NCBI GenBank assembly: GCA_949825025.1
Contig: OX463779.1
Coordinates: 32,932,203-32,996,202 of the forward strand
Origin: Siphlonurus alternatus
Taxonomy: Eukaryota; Arthropoda; Insecta; Ephemeroptera; Siphlonuridae
Direction of reading: 5' to 3'
Length of the DNA stretch: 64,000 nucleotides
In this document: positions 1 to 18,120 of the stretch, in pieces
Position numbering within the stretch: position 1 is the first letter of the stretch
Layout of the letters: every line of letters starts with the position of its first letter
The notes under the pieces: generated by a model
The model's input: only the letters and a program-made list of their open reading frames with translations
Told to the model about the DNA's origin: nothing
The model's database searches: none
Position numbers and translations under genes: made by a program

Positions 1-29
1 CATTTTCCAATAGATAAAAAAGTAACTGA

Positions 30-6101
<6,072 letters not shown>

Positions 6102-6189
6102 TGATCATGAAAACTCATGTTTCAAGTCTTGTACGTAATTTGGAACACATAATATATCACATAGTGCAGTTAATAATAGGCTATATATG

Positions 6190-6500
6190 GTCCGTTACCT
6201 GGTTGTGATGGTTTTGTTGAATGGTTGCTGATGGGTCCGTAACCTGGTTGTGATGGTTGCCAACGACGGCCAATTGAAACTCGCGCGCTTCCAAAGTGTA
6301 GAGTAGAGGGGTGTACTTCCGATTGCGAGTGGTTGGGAAAAATTCTCCTAACTCATCATCACAGCCAAGTGACGTTTTGAAGGAAACTTCAAAAGCAATG
6401 TTGGTTGTTTCGTGTTTGTTGCATGCCAACCAATTTTTTTGGTTGTTGGTCGGTCCGTATCTTCAAAAATTCACAATTAACCATCACAATCAGGTAACAA
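6190..6500. repeat. Inverted-repeat element with duplicated left end
   Basis: GGTCCGTTACCTGGTTGTGA at 6190 is repeated as GGTCCGTAACCTGGTTGTGA at 6235. The inverse, CCATCACAATCAGGTAAC, is at 6480-6497. The interior has no convincing frame. It starts about 90 bp after the RECQL5 stop, so it may lie in that gene's 3' UTR or just beyond. Confidence 0.6.
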
Positions 6501-6826
6501 TCCATTATATCCATTATGTTCTGTGAATATTATATAGTATTTTTTTTAAATTTGAATTTAAAGTTTTTCAACATGTAAATATTCAAAGATTAATTAAATA
6601 ATTGTTAAACTTGCTAAAACGTGCCTAACTTTATTTTGTTTTGGGGATAGTTGTTAGCTTTTTACAAAAGAAAAATGAAAATTTTATTTTCTAAAAATAG
6701 TTTAACCTGTCCTCAGCCCGGCCTCAATCTAAATTGAGAAATAAAAACAAAAAAAAATCCATGATCTCAATAGCTTATTAAATTACCGCAAAAAAATAGA
6801 CAATTAAATTTGGTGTTTCGGAAGAA

Positions 6827-7768
6827 TTAAGGGTAAGATAACACGAAACATCATCGATTGGTGTAGTACGTCCCATTTGATTATAACATGTAAACCTTAG
6901 CAATTAACCTCATAAAATTATTCTGAATTTTTTTTTAGAGACAGTCCTTATATATATTATAGCACCAAAAATATGTGGAAAAAATTTCAAAACAATCTAT
7001 AAACGATCCAATCTTTTAAAATTATAGGTCTCCATGGCAAAGCCCTATACTGAAAATTTAAAAAATTAATTTAAAACAATGGGGAATTCCCCTACATTTA
7101 TTTTAATTTTTTTTCAGATGCTCTATGCCTTGAAACTAAATGTCCTAAAACAAAAAAGTTTCAATTTTCAAAATTGGAGGCATGGGAAATTTTTAAAAAT
7201 CTTCCTCCTTTTGAATTTAGCGCCAAAACGTGACGTAGAAACTGCCTAGCAGGCGAAATTTTCCTGCAATAAATTTATATTTTCGATTATCACTCTTAAA
7301 ATAAACTGATATTGAAGACAAAACTATTGATACTAGGGTAGAAAAACCCGCTGATTTCGATTGTGTTACTAAAATTTATAGCCAATCACTCCTTGACGCT
7401 CAAATCATGATATCAGGCAGTTGTTGTGTGTTAACTAGGGAGTTTCTACGTCACAATTTTCAGTTTTGCGCGCGGGTTGCATACTTTGCCCCTATTCTAA
7501 TAATCCCTTCAGACTCCCCAAATTTGAGTTAAAAAAGTTAAACTTATTGTTAATATGTACCCTATCATAATATAGTAGTTAAATTAAAATTTGAGTTGTA
7601 AGAGAATTCCCCATTAATTGGATCGTCAGATTGTTTTGATTTTTTTTCTACATTTTTTTAGTGCTAGTAAGAACTTTTTTTTAAAAAAAATCAGAATTAT
7701 TATGAGGTTGCTAAGGTCAAATCAAATGGGACTACAACAATCGATGTTTCGTGTTATCTTATACCCTT
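6827..7768. mobile_element. MITE family C, copy 1, interrupted by another element
   Basis: The left end TTAAGGGTAAGATAACACGA and right end TCGTGTTATCTTATACCCTT are inverted. The arms contain GTAGTACGTCCCATTTGATT / AAATGGGACTACAACAATCG and the internal run ending in AGCCCTATACTGAAAATTT. The uninterrupted relative at 36010-36415 is 406 bp, so about 530 bp here are a later insertion (7081-7612). TTAA at both ends would fit a piggyBac-type target, but that is an inference. Confidence 0.7.
7081..7612. mobile_element. Element nested inside MITE C copy 1
   Basis: The ends GGGGAATTCCCCTAC and (reverse complement) GGGGAATTCTCTTAC are inverted and flanked by AAT/ATT. A second inverted pair, GTGACGTAGAAACTGCCTAG and CTAGGGAGTTTCTACGTCAC, lies inside. 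The boundaries fit exactly the extra DNA relative to the intact family C copy. No transposase frame was found. Confidence 0.6.
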
Positions 7769-7873
7769 CAACATGCGTTAAGTTAGCCAATATATCCTTA
7801 TAATATAGTACAGAAAATAGCTATTAATTTACTCAAACTTTATGTGAACTATTATATATATTAATTATATATG

Positions 7874-8133
7874 TTACCAATCAAAAAATCCCTACATGAT
7901 AATCTATGATGAATTCTGTAATGGATTTTCAAATAAAATAATTTTTTTAAGTTTCCGTTTAATTAAAAAAATCTTTCAATTTTTGTGGGTTAATTCCCAT
8001 TTCTTTTGAAAGGATTTTCAAAATTCTGCTGAGTTAAAAAATTATTTTATTCGAAAATACACATATTATATACAGATTAGAATTCATCATAGATTATGTG
8101 TATAGCTAGGTGCATATGTTTTTTAATTGGTGC
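7874..8133. repeat. Foldback related to the internal part of the hAT element
   Basis: The left arm includes TAATCTATGATGAATTCT and ATGGATTTTCAAATAAAATA. The right arm is its diverged reverse complement (AGAATTCATCATAGATTA). The same words occur at 43285-43332 inside the hAT-type element, so this foldback probably derives from that family. Confidence 0.55.
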
Positions 8134-8721
8134 CATGATATATATATTATTATAGTTCACACGAATTAAGTTTAAGTTAAATTATCCGGCGCATATCCAG
8201 AATCAAATTTTGGGTGGGGCTGGATCTATAAAAGGCCATGCAATGTTAAGGGTAAAAAGCCTATAGATAACACGAACAATCAATTGTTGTAGTCCCATAT
8301 ATTTGGTTAACATATATGTAAACCTTAGCAACCTTATAATGATTCATCTGAATTTTTTTTTGAGACTCAGTTCTTGCCTGGTATTAAAAAGATATGGAGA
8401 AAATTTCAAAACAATAATATATCTGACGATCCAATTTTTTTAAATGAATTTTTTAAATTTTCAGTATAGGAGCTTTCCCATGGAGACCTAAACTAAAAAA
8501 TTAATTTAAGGGTAAGGTAACGCCACCAATGTTAAAAAAAGTCCCTCACACAAAAATTCTGAAAAAAAATTAAAATGTTCTCCTCATCTACATCCCCTAT
8601 CAGTATATTTTAATATTTTAACTATAGTTAAAATATCAGGTATACAAATATATACGATCTAGTTTTTGAGTTATGAATTTTTAAAGTTGACTAATTTAAC
8701 ATGGGAATTCCATTTCTCCAT

Positions 8722-9115
8722 GTTAAGGTAGAGATAACGCCGAACAGCTGTTCGACGTAATGTCCTTTGATTAACATGTAAACCTTAGCAAATTGACAAA
8801 AATTCTGAAATTTTTTTTAAAGGCAGATTTTAGTGCCTAAAAGCCATAGAAAAAATTTCAAAACGATTTAACGAGCCGATTTTTTTTAATTAATTTTTTT
8901 AATTTTCAGCATAGGGCTTTCCCATGGAGAGCCAAACTAAAAAATTAATTTAAAAAAATCGGCTCGTTAAATGTTTTTGAAACTTTTGCTATGGCTTTTA
9001 GGCACTAATATCTGCCTCTCAAAAAAATTTAAGAATTTTTGTCAATTTGCTAAGGTTTACATGTTAATCAAAGGGGATTACGTCGAACAGCTGTTCGACG
9101 TTATCTCTACCTTAA
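8722..9115. mobile_element. MITE family D (394 bp)
   Basis: Perfectly matched ends TTAAGGTAGAGATAACGCCG / CGTTATCTCTACCTTAA, followed inward by the palindrome CGAACAGCTGTTCG on both sides. The long arms pair through AACATGTAAACCTTAGCAAA and TTTAACGAGCCGATTTTTTT. It has the same plan as family C but different sequence. Confidence 0.75.
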
Positions 9116-9189
9116 ATTAGCCAACTTTAAAAATTCATAACTCAAAAACTAGATCGTATTTGTATGATACCTGATATTTTACCTACTGG

Positions 9190-9583
9190 CACGTGCTGTA
9201 TGTACGTACGGCGGCACAATTGATCACGGTGCTGCCATCTCTCGGAATATTTCCGAAGGAAGTGATCACCCCTGTAAGTTCAAATACTGCAGGCCTCACA
9301 GATCTGGTAGTCGAGCCCAGAAGAGTGCAGGAAAGGGTTCTGGGAGCCTGGTAAGCCCCAGCTCGGTTGCAAGATAACTCTTACACACAAGGTTAAATAC
9401 CTGGCCACACTCGAAAGGGTAAAATGGCGTCAAGGTCAAGGATATTAATGATTATTGTCACCGGAAGTTCCGCCATCTGTTTTTCATACGCAATACATAT
9501 GAGTGACAATAAAAGAAGCAGTATTAGGAGAGCAATGATAAGTACAATTAAAAATGTTTATATTTAATTAAATGAATAACTTA
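9190..9583. other. Unclassified island of higher GC inside the MITE nest
   Basis: About 390 bp with ordinary base composition, between two MITE fragments. It contains GTACGTACGGCGGCACAATT, CTCTCGGAATATTTCCGAAG (a small hairpin) and GGTAGTCGAGCCCAGAAGAG. No long frame and no match to a tRNA, 5S or spliceosomal RNA that I can recognise. It may be a fragment of a retroelement or SINE. Confidence 0.3.
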
Positions 9584-9904
9584 AGGGTAAGGTAACGCCA
9601 CCAATGTTAAAAAAAATCCCTCTCACAAAAATTCTGAAAAAAATTTAAAATGTTCTCCTCTATAATACACCCTGAATTTTTTTCAGAATTTTTGTGTGAG
9701 GGATTTTTTTTAACATTGGTGGCGTTACCTTACCCTTAAAAAAATTGGATCGTCTGATTGTTTTGAAATTTTTTCCACTTTTTTTGGTGCCAAGAACTGT
9801 CTCTCAAAAAAAATTCAGTATTATTATGAGGTTGCTAAGGTTTACATGTTAATCAAATGGGACTACAACAATCGATTGTTCGTGTTACCTTATATATATA
9901 CCCT

Positions 9905-10137
9905 TAAAAAAATTACACATAAAAATTATGAAAACATTGTAAATGTTCTCTCCTTATTTACTCCCTTATCATGCATTATTAGCTAAATAAAATATCATAT
10001 ATAAATTCATAAACTTAAAAACCAGCTCGAATTTGTATACATGCAGGCCTGATATTTTAGCTACTGATTGCATGGGGGATGTAGAGAACATTTTATTTTT
10101 TTTAATTAACATCAGGTGTGTTTTACCTTACCCCTAA
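9905..10137. repeat. Diverged MITE family B copy
   Basis: Family B order is recognisable (AAAATTATGAAAACATTGTAAATGTTCTC, then a loop with CCTGATATTTTAGCTACTGA), ending GTTTTACCTTACCCCTAA. Its left end is degraded. The quoted words are segments of the arms. Confidence 0.5.
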
Positions 10138-10419
10138 GTTGCTGTCATGGATAAATTATAGGTCTATTTCCTAGCTCCTTGGTTGCTGTATATTGTATAA
10201 ACTTCAGCATTGTAATTGCGATAATAGTAAAATTTATGACACCATGGGAAAAATATAGGTATTTTTTCTTCATGTATATATTATGACCATGTATAATTAT
10301 ATAATTTATGCCTCATGTATTGTACATATACATGGGGTGTAATTTAATTAAGAAAATTGATACTTAAATTAGAAATTTATAGCATTTACTTTATAATGTT
10401 CCTTATATATTTATTTACT

Positions 10420-10766
10420 TTAAGGGTAAGGTAACGCCACCATCAATGTTAAAAAAAATCCCTGTCACAAAAATTCTGAAAAAAATTTAAAATGTTCTCC
10501 TATCAGTAGCTAAAATATCAGGTGCACAAATACGATCTAGTTTTTGAGTTTTGAATTTTTAAAGCTGACCAATTTAACATGGGAGTTTCATTTCTCCATG
10601 TTAAAGTAGTCAACTTTAAAAATTTATAACTCAAAAACTAGATCGTATTTGTATACCTGATATTTTAGGTACTGATAGGGGGTATAGAGGAGAACATTTT
10701 AAATTTTTTTCAGAATTTTTGTGAGAGGGATTTTTTTTAACATTGGTGGCGTTACCTTACCCTTAA
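10420..10766. mobile_element. MITE family B, complete copy (347 bp)
   Basis: Ends TTAAGGGTAAGGTAACGCCA and its reverse complement at 10747-10766. The arms of about 150 bp meet at a short loop (AACATGGGAGTTTCATTTCT). Other copies or fragments are at 8506-9739, 9905-10137, 35158-35301 (right arm) and 60464-60563 (left arm). Between 10767 and 11454 only poly-T tracts and AT-rich DNA are seen, part of it probably the 3' UTR of the minus-strand gene. Confidence 0.8.
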
Positions 10767-11454
10767 ATATTCTTTCTTCTTCTTCTTTTTTTTTTTTTGC
10801 AATCTGAAATTAATTTTTAGGTGACGAAATTTGAAGAAAAACAAAACACTCAATTTTTTCCTTTATCTTATGGAGCTTCTTTTATTATTCATTGCGCACA
10901 TTCATTTATTTACTTACAATTTTACAATGCATAATAGAAATGTGGCCTTTAGTATCATGTTTCAAAGAGGCATGCAATACACATAATTACAGACTATGGA
11001 ATTTTCATTATACCTATGATGATGAATGTAATGATATTAAAATACAGATATTATTTATTTTATACTATCAAGTCTCAGACTTGTTTGAGATTAAAAACAG
11101 TTTACCTGAATAAGAGAGAATGGTAGTAATCTAGCTACCATAAAAAAATTCTGCAACTTGTCAGTTAAATAAAAACTTTTTTTTTTTTTTCTTTTTAGAA
11201 CACAGAATTGCCTCTATTTTAAAACATTTGCTTTTCATAGGAACAATAAAACTCAATAATTAAGTAAGTCAAAATTCATGACAAAAAAAATATAAAAAAA
11301 ATGTTTTACACAGGCTCTAAATACAAAATAAAATGAAGCATTAAAAAAAAATCAAATGAGGACAGAAAAATGCACTTGCATATAAACACAATATTATGCA
11401 ACACTCACACACTTTGTTCAGACATACCATTCAAACGAAAAGCGCTTTTTGTCT

Positions 11455-12120
11455 TTAATCATCTAACCTGATGCGCTTGTTTTGACCTTGGCTTCCAAAG
11501 CTGCTGTTTCCCCTGTCTCCCCCACGCCAGCTACCTCCTCCACGGCCACCCTCTCCTCCCCTGAATCCTCCACGGCCACCCCTGCCGCCGCCTCCACGGT
11601 CTCCTCCCCTGAATCCTCCTCTGCCTCTGAAACCTCCACGGTCACCACCTCTGAATCCGCCTCGGTCCCCTCCCCTGCCCCTGAAACCTCCACGGCCACC
11701 ACCTCCTCTACGGTCATCGTCACGTCCGCCCCTCCAGCCACCGCCTCCTCCTCTGCCGCCAAATCCTCCACCCCCACGTCCACCGCCGCGGCCACCACTG
11801 TCACGTGCCCTGGCAGGCTCTACCAACAGTGTGCCGCCCATCAGCTCGGAGCCACTCTTGGCCATCGCATCCTGCAACAAACCACACATCAACCAATGCA
11901 GCTTGTGACGAAAGACACAACATAGTGTGAAAAATATTTAATTTTTGGGAACCATACAATAATTCACATAACTTAAAATAATTAATAGTAATTTATGTTA
12001 ATTTATTATTTATCATTATAAAATTATTATTATTATTTATAAGATTTATTATTTATTTACTATTATGTTAATTTAATTAACAAAATTAACATAATAGCCA
12101 GAAAAAAATAACTTAACACC

Positions 12121-12160
<40 letters not shown>

Positions 12161-14446
12161 AAAAGACTCGTAATTTTCAAGCCTAAGAACTTTTAATTTT
12201 TTTTTTAAACATGTGATTTAAATAGCAGGTCGTTTTGGTTTTGACCCTTCTTCTCTTCCCCCCCCCCTCCCGGTATAGGGTGTGACCAAAAAGTACCTTG
12301 GTAATGCTAGGGTTAATGGCTGTTCAACAATAATTAACTTTTTCCTCGGTGAGAACCACTTACGTCGTATGATGTCTTGTCTGTGAACTCGAGAATGACA
12401 AGGCCCCTGGCGTTGTTAGACATGCCAGGCTGGAAGAGCGCATGGCAATCTTTCACCTTGTCCTCCGAGACGCCCAAGTGACTCAACACCTCCTCTTGGC
12501 TTGGCCTGCACACAAACAACCATAGTGTCAGCTCTAAACATACTATACTACATATTATTTTCTCTTACATCCCGATTACTAGGGCAGTGTCATTTAAAAT
12601 GAATTCTTGACAGTGCAGAGAGACTTACCTAAAGTAAAAGTAAAGACTGATATGGGGGGCTTAAAATAACACAAATTACAACAATCCTAAAATTAAGACA
12701 GCCTTAGTGTATTCTTCACTGTTGCGCTAAGACAGTCTTAGGCTAAGTTTAAGTTAAGTGGTGTTATTTGAAGACCCCCCCTGCAGAATTTAATGACATG
12801 CAAAACACACTAAAAATATCAGCCTCTAATCTTGTTTAAAGTTATCGCAGAGAACCTATTTGTACTGAATAAAGATATTTGTTATTTCGGATTGCTTTTA
12901 AAGTGTGATTAATTTAGATTTTAGAAAATATAAAAACCTGGCAATGCAAGTGATAAAATCTTTCAATTGAGGAACTGTAGTGTGTTAGTGTGGGAAATGA
13001 GTTCCCACAGTGATGTACTCACAGGTTCTGTGTGACGCCAACAAAGACACGGTAGCTTGGTGTGTTGGAGATGGAGATACCCCGAGAACCACCCTCCTCT
13101 GCATCCATGTCCTCCTCTTCTTCATCTTCCTCATCATCATCCTTAGCAGGTCGCTTGGTGGCTGCTGGCTTAGATTGCTTGGTGGGTGTGGGAGTGCTGT
13201 TGTCGTCAGATTCGTCAGAGTCATCATCAGACTCTTCTTCCCTGTAGACAAACAACAGGATGCTCGTACCATTTTCTTGTTGGAAAAGGACATGGGTGGT
13301 AAACATGGAAAGAATATTACTGTGATTAAATAATATGGGGAATTATCATTATACGAGATAGGAAGTTGAAATAAACTCAAATTGCTAACTTTTCCTCATT
13401 TTATGTTCCGTTCTTTCCTAAAAAATTCCTATAAACGGGAGACAGAAATACTATTATTATAAAGAAAAGAAAACCATTGCGGTTGGATACATTAGTTTAA
13501 GGAAAAAGATAGGAGGAATAAACCAACAAGCCTTACCATGATGAGATGTCCGCAGAAGGTGAATTTTGTTGGCACAGATGACACAAATATTTACAAATAC
13601 ATTATTGAGACGTTTCGACTAACATTTAATGATGTGGTCTTTTTCAATCAATCATCAATCAATTATTCTTCTTCTGTGATTGATAAAGACCACATCGTTA
13701 AATGTTGGTCGAAACGTCTCAATAATGTACATATTGTATTTGTAAATATTTGTGTCATCTGTGCCAGCAAGATTCACCTTCTGCAAACATTTTATCGTGG
13801 TAAGGCTTGTTAGTTTATTCCTATCTCTTTCCTTAAATTAATAGAAACAGAAATACTACTAATACGTACTAGTATGTTGTTTACCATTTATGCCTTACTT
13901 TGCACTATATGGCAGGTATACTAAAATTAACCTTGTATACATGATAAAAGAAATTACATGGAAGAAGTTTCAAAACATTGAAGTACACTAATTTTAAGGG
14001 CTATATTTTAACATGGCCGGATTGTACGAATGGTTAAAAGAATAATATACATACTCCTCAGCAGCCTTCTTAGCAGGGACTGGCTTGGTGGGGGTGGCCG
14101 CTGGTTTCTTGACCTCTTCCTCCTCATCTGAGTCGTCGTCTTCACTAGATTCCTCTTCTGCTGCTGCCCCCTTGGCTCCCTGAGCTACCTCCTCTCCTTC
14201 ATCACTACTCTCTTCCTCGTCTTCATCCTCATCGTCAGACGATCCAGAGTCTTTGGCCGCAACTACACCTTTACCATTTTTGTTGCTGTTTTTGGCTTTC
14301 TTCCCGCCTTGTTTTTTGTCAACAGCAAGAAGCCTTGCAGGAGTTAATGAATTTTCTGTATTTCCATTTCCCTGACCAGATTTTCGTTTCTTGTATCCTG
14401 CTGCTCCTGCTGGTGAGTTAGCACTTACTTTTCCTCCTTTGACCAT
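11455..14446 (-). CDS. Nucleolin-like RNA-binding protein (acidic region, one RRM, RGG tail)
   Basis: Four exons on the minus strand: 14446-14055, 13241-13023, 12505-12364 and 11871-11455. They join in phase at GT/AG sites to give 389 residues. Residues 1-65 are Lys/Gly/Asn-rich. About 66-190 alternate acidic Ser/Asp/Glu blocks with KKPA/TPTK-type basic spacers, as in nucleolin. An RRM follows, split over exons 2-4 (SYRVFVGVTQNL as RNP2; NNARGLVILEF as RNP1). The last about 110 residues are RGG/RGGFRGG repeats ending NKRIRLDD. Nucleolin has two or four RRMs, so a single RRM makes this nucleolin-like rather than a clear orthologue. Expected role: nucleolar rRNA transcription or processing. A TTTCAG acceptor lies 14-19 bp upstream of the ATG (14461-14466 on plus), so a non-coding first exon exists further upstream, perhaps near the CpG-containing stretch at 16380-16480. 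Confidence 0.85.
12125..12157. repeat. (GA)n microsatellite
   Basis: About 16 AG dinucleotides in the last intron of the nucleolin-like gene, followed by a purine-rich run. Confidence 0.95.
13496..13836. mobile_element. Foldback element in the first coding intron of the nucleolin-like gene
   Basis: Long arms, 13496-13655 and 13675-13836, pair almost throughout. The outer parts read TTTAAGGAAAAAGATAGGAG and the inverse CTATCTCTTTCCTTAAA. The inner parts pair GAGACGTTTCGACTAACATT with AATGTTGGTCGAAACGTCTC. The loop is only about 20 bp. No coding sequence. Confidence 0.8.
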
Positions 14447-15024
14447 CTTTCAGCAAGGTATCTGAAACAAAACAAAAATAATTTATTACACTGTATACAT
14501 TATATAGCACCAGAGGGAGGGGGAACCTCCAATACAAAGGTTCTTCTCTTGGAAAATGTTTCCCAATTCAATATTATTGATTTTTTTTTTTTTTTTTTTA
14601 CTTTGTTGTGAAATTTGAACATCTGCAAAAACTAAATCTTCGGCTTTACCACAAGAACAGTTTTATGGGAGGCATACAAACATGCATTGTTGGCAAGTTA
14701 CATACAGTACGTATTTCAGGTGAACAACAGAAACAGATAACAAAGTCTTGCCACATTACTAAACCATATACCTGGCCACTAACTCTTTGAATACCGGTAA
14801 CTCAGTTTATTTTTTATTTTTTTATTTTTTATGATTCATCTTCTGCTGTTCTACAGTTGCACAAAGTTTCTCCCCCATGTCCGCTGTGTATTTTCTAGCG
14901 AGTGTACCATCAAACGCACTAGAAATTGCAGCGTTACTCACAGGAGGGCAGTGATCTTTAAGAGAATATTGCTTATGGCCTCTTGAAGGTATACCAAAGA
15001 GAATACTTTTTTTTTTCAGCAGTA

Positions 15025-15357
15025 AAGAATTATTCTGATATCCCTGTGCCCCAATATTTTTGTATGATGCCTAGTTATTTTACAATTAATTAATTAGTTT
15101 AAAGGGCGAGTTTAAAAACCGTTGGTTGATTCATGATTCAAAAGTTGGTGTGCGCCCGCAGCGGCCGGTTATACAACAAGAAGGGGGCGGGAGGAGGTTC
15201 CCCCGATTCGCGAGAGATTCTCGTTGTATCAGCGGCTGCACCGACTTGAATCAACCAACAGTTTTTAAACTCACTTTTCAAACTATAATAATTAATTGTA
15301 AAATAACTAGGCATCGTATGAAAATATTGAGCCACCCGAAGGATATCAGAATAATGC
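15025..15357. mobile_element. Foldback element with GC-rich loop
   Basis: ATTATTCTGATATCC at the left pairs with GGATATCAGAATAAT at the right. The arms continue through CCTAGTTATTTTACAATTAA and TTTAAAAACCGTTGGTTGAT. The loop (15145-15240) is GC-rich with a possible secondary hairpin. Coding capacity is absent. Confidence 0.75.
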
Positions 15358-15399
15358 TTAGCTGCCCAAATACAGTATTTTAAAAAAAGTATTCGGGAT

Positions 15400-16200
15400 T
15401 CACTTTGGTATGTACACCTTCAACATTTTCAGTTACTGTATGCATAATATATTATGCATTATATATAAATAAGATGATTTGCATCATACTGCATGCATGA
15501 TGATACTAAGACAGACAATATGCATATATGCATAGTAAAGGAGCCATGATATATGATATAAATTACAATATGTTTGCATTTTATGGGTTACAAACAATAT
15601 ACTACATATTCATAAGGTAATAATGCACATGCATATCGTATGCATATCATATAATACATGCATACACAATCAATTTACAGCTTTACACAGAATATCCTGT
15701 GTGCAGTCAGTATGTATACATATTATGCATACAGTATGCATACCATACATCAATGCATGCATAAATAGAGTGAAAAGCTAAGCTGAAACCAGCATGGTTA
15801 AGAAGTTTCAGCAGGCGCGCCTTGCCTCTTGCTACTCTTGCACACAGGGAAATGCACAGTATATTTATGCATATGATATCACCTTCGATCAAATATGTTT
15901 GGTTTGCCCTCTAGCCTGCCTTGCAAAATAAATAAAAAAATCACTAGTCTGTGGTATTAACAAACAATAAAATTACAAAGGCATAATTTTTGTAGCTTAA
16001 TTTGCATTGGTGGCATGATAATAGTAAAAATTGTTGCATGAGACTTGGTGGGAATTAAAACAAGCATGGCAGGCCTGCAGAACCCCCACTGAGAGTTTGG
16101 ATCAAACTTTATACAAGATCACCGATACAATTAGAGCCTGCATTTGGATGCATTCTCTACTAAAAGAACGGCACACATTTTCTTTTTTAATTAAATGAAC
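15400..16200. other. ATGCAT-rich intergenic DNA
   Basis: AT-rich DNA with many short ATGCAT/TGCATA words and small palindromes, similar to the stretch at 430-530. No gene or clear element boundary is visible. A weak imperfect repeat of GAAATG/GAATG words follows at 16285-16380. Confidence 0.4.
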
Positions 16201-16860
16201 CATACATTCTAAATTACGAATAGTGTTGGTAGTAGCTTACCCAGAAAATATGACACACGTGCTTCGAGAACTCAACACCTCGTGGACGATTGAAATGGAA
16301 ATGATTGAAATGAATCAAATGAATGTAACAAACCGGAATTGGAATTTGGAACAGGCAACGGAAATGACTGAAATGAGACAACGCGTCCTTCATCACACAT
16401 CACATTCACATTTCGAAGCGCAGACGCCGCAGACTAGCACAACAGCGCCAACGCAGCGCTCTCAACTCTCAAGTTCGTACAGAGTGGAAATTTTTTCAAC
16501 TAAAAAGAGTTTATGCTTAGCTTTGTTAGTATGTAGCACTATGCACACATGGAAATGGAATGGATAGAAAAATGATTATCAACGCATTGGCAGCGATGAT
16601 TAACGACAATTTACGAGCATTGACGATTACAAAGCCAATGAAAAGATAGCGAAATTTTGCTTAAAAAAGGCGTGTAAAAATTTAAAATATATATTATAAA
16701 AGTAAAAAAGACCATGCCATGGTCTCTGCAAGAGGTGGCTGCATGGATAGTACTATCCAGCCACCTTGGGTCTCTGCATGCAGAAACACAATATTTATAT
16801 AAATATAGGCGGGTCTCGATCGATTTGGTCGTCAACATTGCCTGAACTAGCACTAAATAA

Positions 16861-18120
16861 TCTCCGGTCGAAGACTTGATGAACGACGATGATCCCGGGT
16901 CCGATGATGTTCAATCTCGTTCTGATTGCATGATTATTATATTATTTTGTACCAAAAAAAAAAAAAATTGATTATGCGGTTTCAGATTTTATATAGGAAT
17001 TATTATAGTATTAACACACACTATTACGAAACAGATCAATGAAGGCTGTAATATAAAAACAATTTTTATATTTATTATTATTATTATTATTTTTTTTTGC
17101 TTGTATAAAATAATTGATATATTATAATTGTATAAATTTGTACTATAACATATATTCATTTTTATTTAATTTCAATTATTGTGAGATTAATTATTTTAAT
17201 GGGGCGCACTATAATATATATTATATAATTATATTATTAATTAAATTGTAAAAATTTTAGAATATATATATTATATTTTTTTCAGTCTTTTAATTACGGA
17301 GCCGCTCGGTATAGTTTTTTTTTTTTGCATATATAATATGTATATATGTATATATATATGTACCATGTTGTTTATATATATATATATAATATATAAACAA
17401 CATGGTTTATTTGTTATTTGTAAAACATATATGTTCTACACCGCGCCTACACGATAAAATTTGCAAGTCAAATAGATTAAATTTATAATTAATTATATTA
17501 TTTCATAATAGTTCATGCGAAAATATTATATTGTAAAGTAAAAAGGTCTATATATATATTACGCGCAGTATAAAATTAGCATAAATATAACATGGCAAAA
17601 TCACTAAAGATATAAAGAAAGAAAACGGCAATACATCATAATATAATTATATTTTATTCATTTTATACAATTTTTTTAACTAAATATTATAATTATGATT
17701 ATTTTTTATGTTAATAATAAAATATTTTATAAATTTAGATTTACATGAACTATACGTACAGTACTAGCTGACTGAAAAACATCCTATAATTTTAAATTAA
17801 AATAAAAATGTTTATTATATCAAAAAGTTTTAAATTTAAATTATTGCATTTTCTTTCATAAATTTATAGAGGACAGGAGGACACTGTAATTTCAAATTTG
17901 ATTAAAAAATGAAGCAATAACGTGAGATAAAATTAAGATTCAAGAGATTTTCTTTGTCATGTGATATAATTATTAATTATAATGATTATATAAAATATAT
18001 ATATTACTATAATGTAATTAGGGAATCAATATTGAAACCTTATTTTGGCAAGAAGTGTAAAGTATTCAATAATGAAAAAAATATATAAAAAATCATGTAA
18101 TAAAATTAAATTCAATGCAA
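16861..18120. other. Extremely AT-rich gene-free stretch
   Basis: About 1.2 kb of nearly pure A/T with simple (AT)n and (TTA)n tracts. Includes a 45-bp hairpin at 17362-17406, in which ACCATGTTGTTTATAT pairs with ATATAAACAACATGGT around an (AT)n loop. No frame or element ends seen. Confidence 0.6.

Larger units (their letters stand above)
8506..9739. mobile_element. MITE family B complex nested in family C
   Basis: A family B left arm (8506-8721) is interrupted by a family D element (8722-9115). B sequence resumes at 9116-9190 and then breaks off into unrelated DNA (9190-9583). A complete short B element (9584-9739) closes the block. B arms carry CCACCAATGTTAAAAAAA and AAACTAGATCGTATTTGTAT. 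Confidence 0.6.
8246..9906. mobile_element. MITE family C, copy 2, split by a nest of other elements
   Basis: The left arm at 8246-8505 and right arm at 9740-9906 match family C (ends TTAAGGG...; internal GATCCAATTTTTTTAAAT and its inverse). The interval 8506-9739 begins and ends with family B termini (TTAAGGGTAAGGTAACGCC / GGCGTTACCTTACCCTTAA), so B elements inserted into C. Confidence 0.65.

Noticed and set aside
9190..9583. Structured non-coding RNA (5S, U1/U2, SRP or RNase P)
   Set aside because: The sequence does not match the conserved parts of these RNAs as I know them; kept as an unclassified island.
11482..11925. Long plus-strand Ser/Thr/Pro-rich frame opposite the RGG exon
   Set aside because: It is the antisense shadow of the repetitive RGG codons on the minus strand, which has splice sites and a matching RRM.
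13019..13306. Overlapping frames on both strands in the acidic exon
   Set aside because: Only the minus-strand frame fits the exon limits and phases of the nucleolin-like gene.
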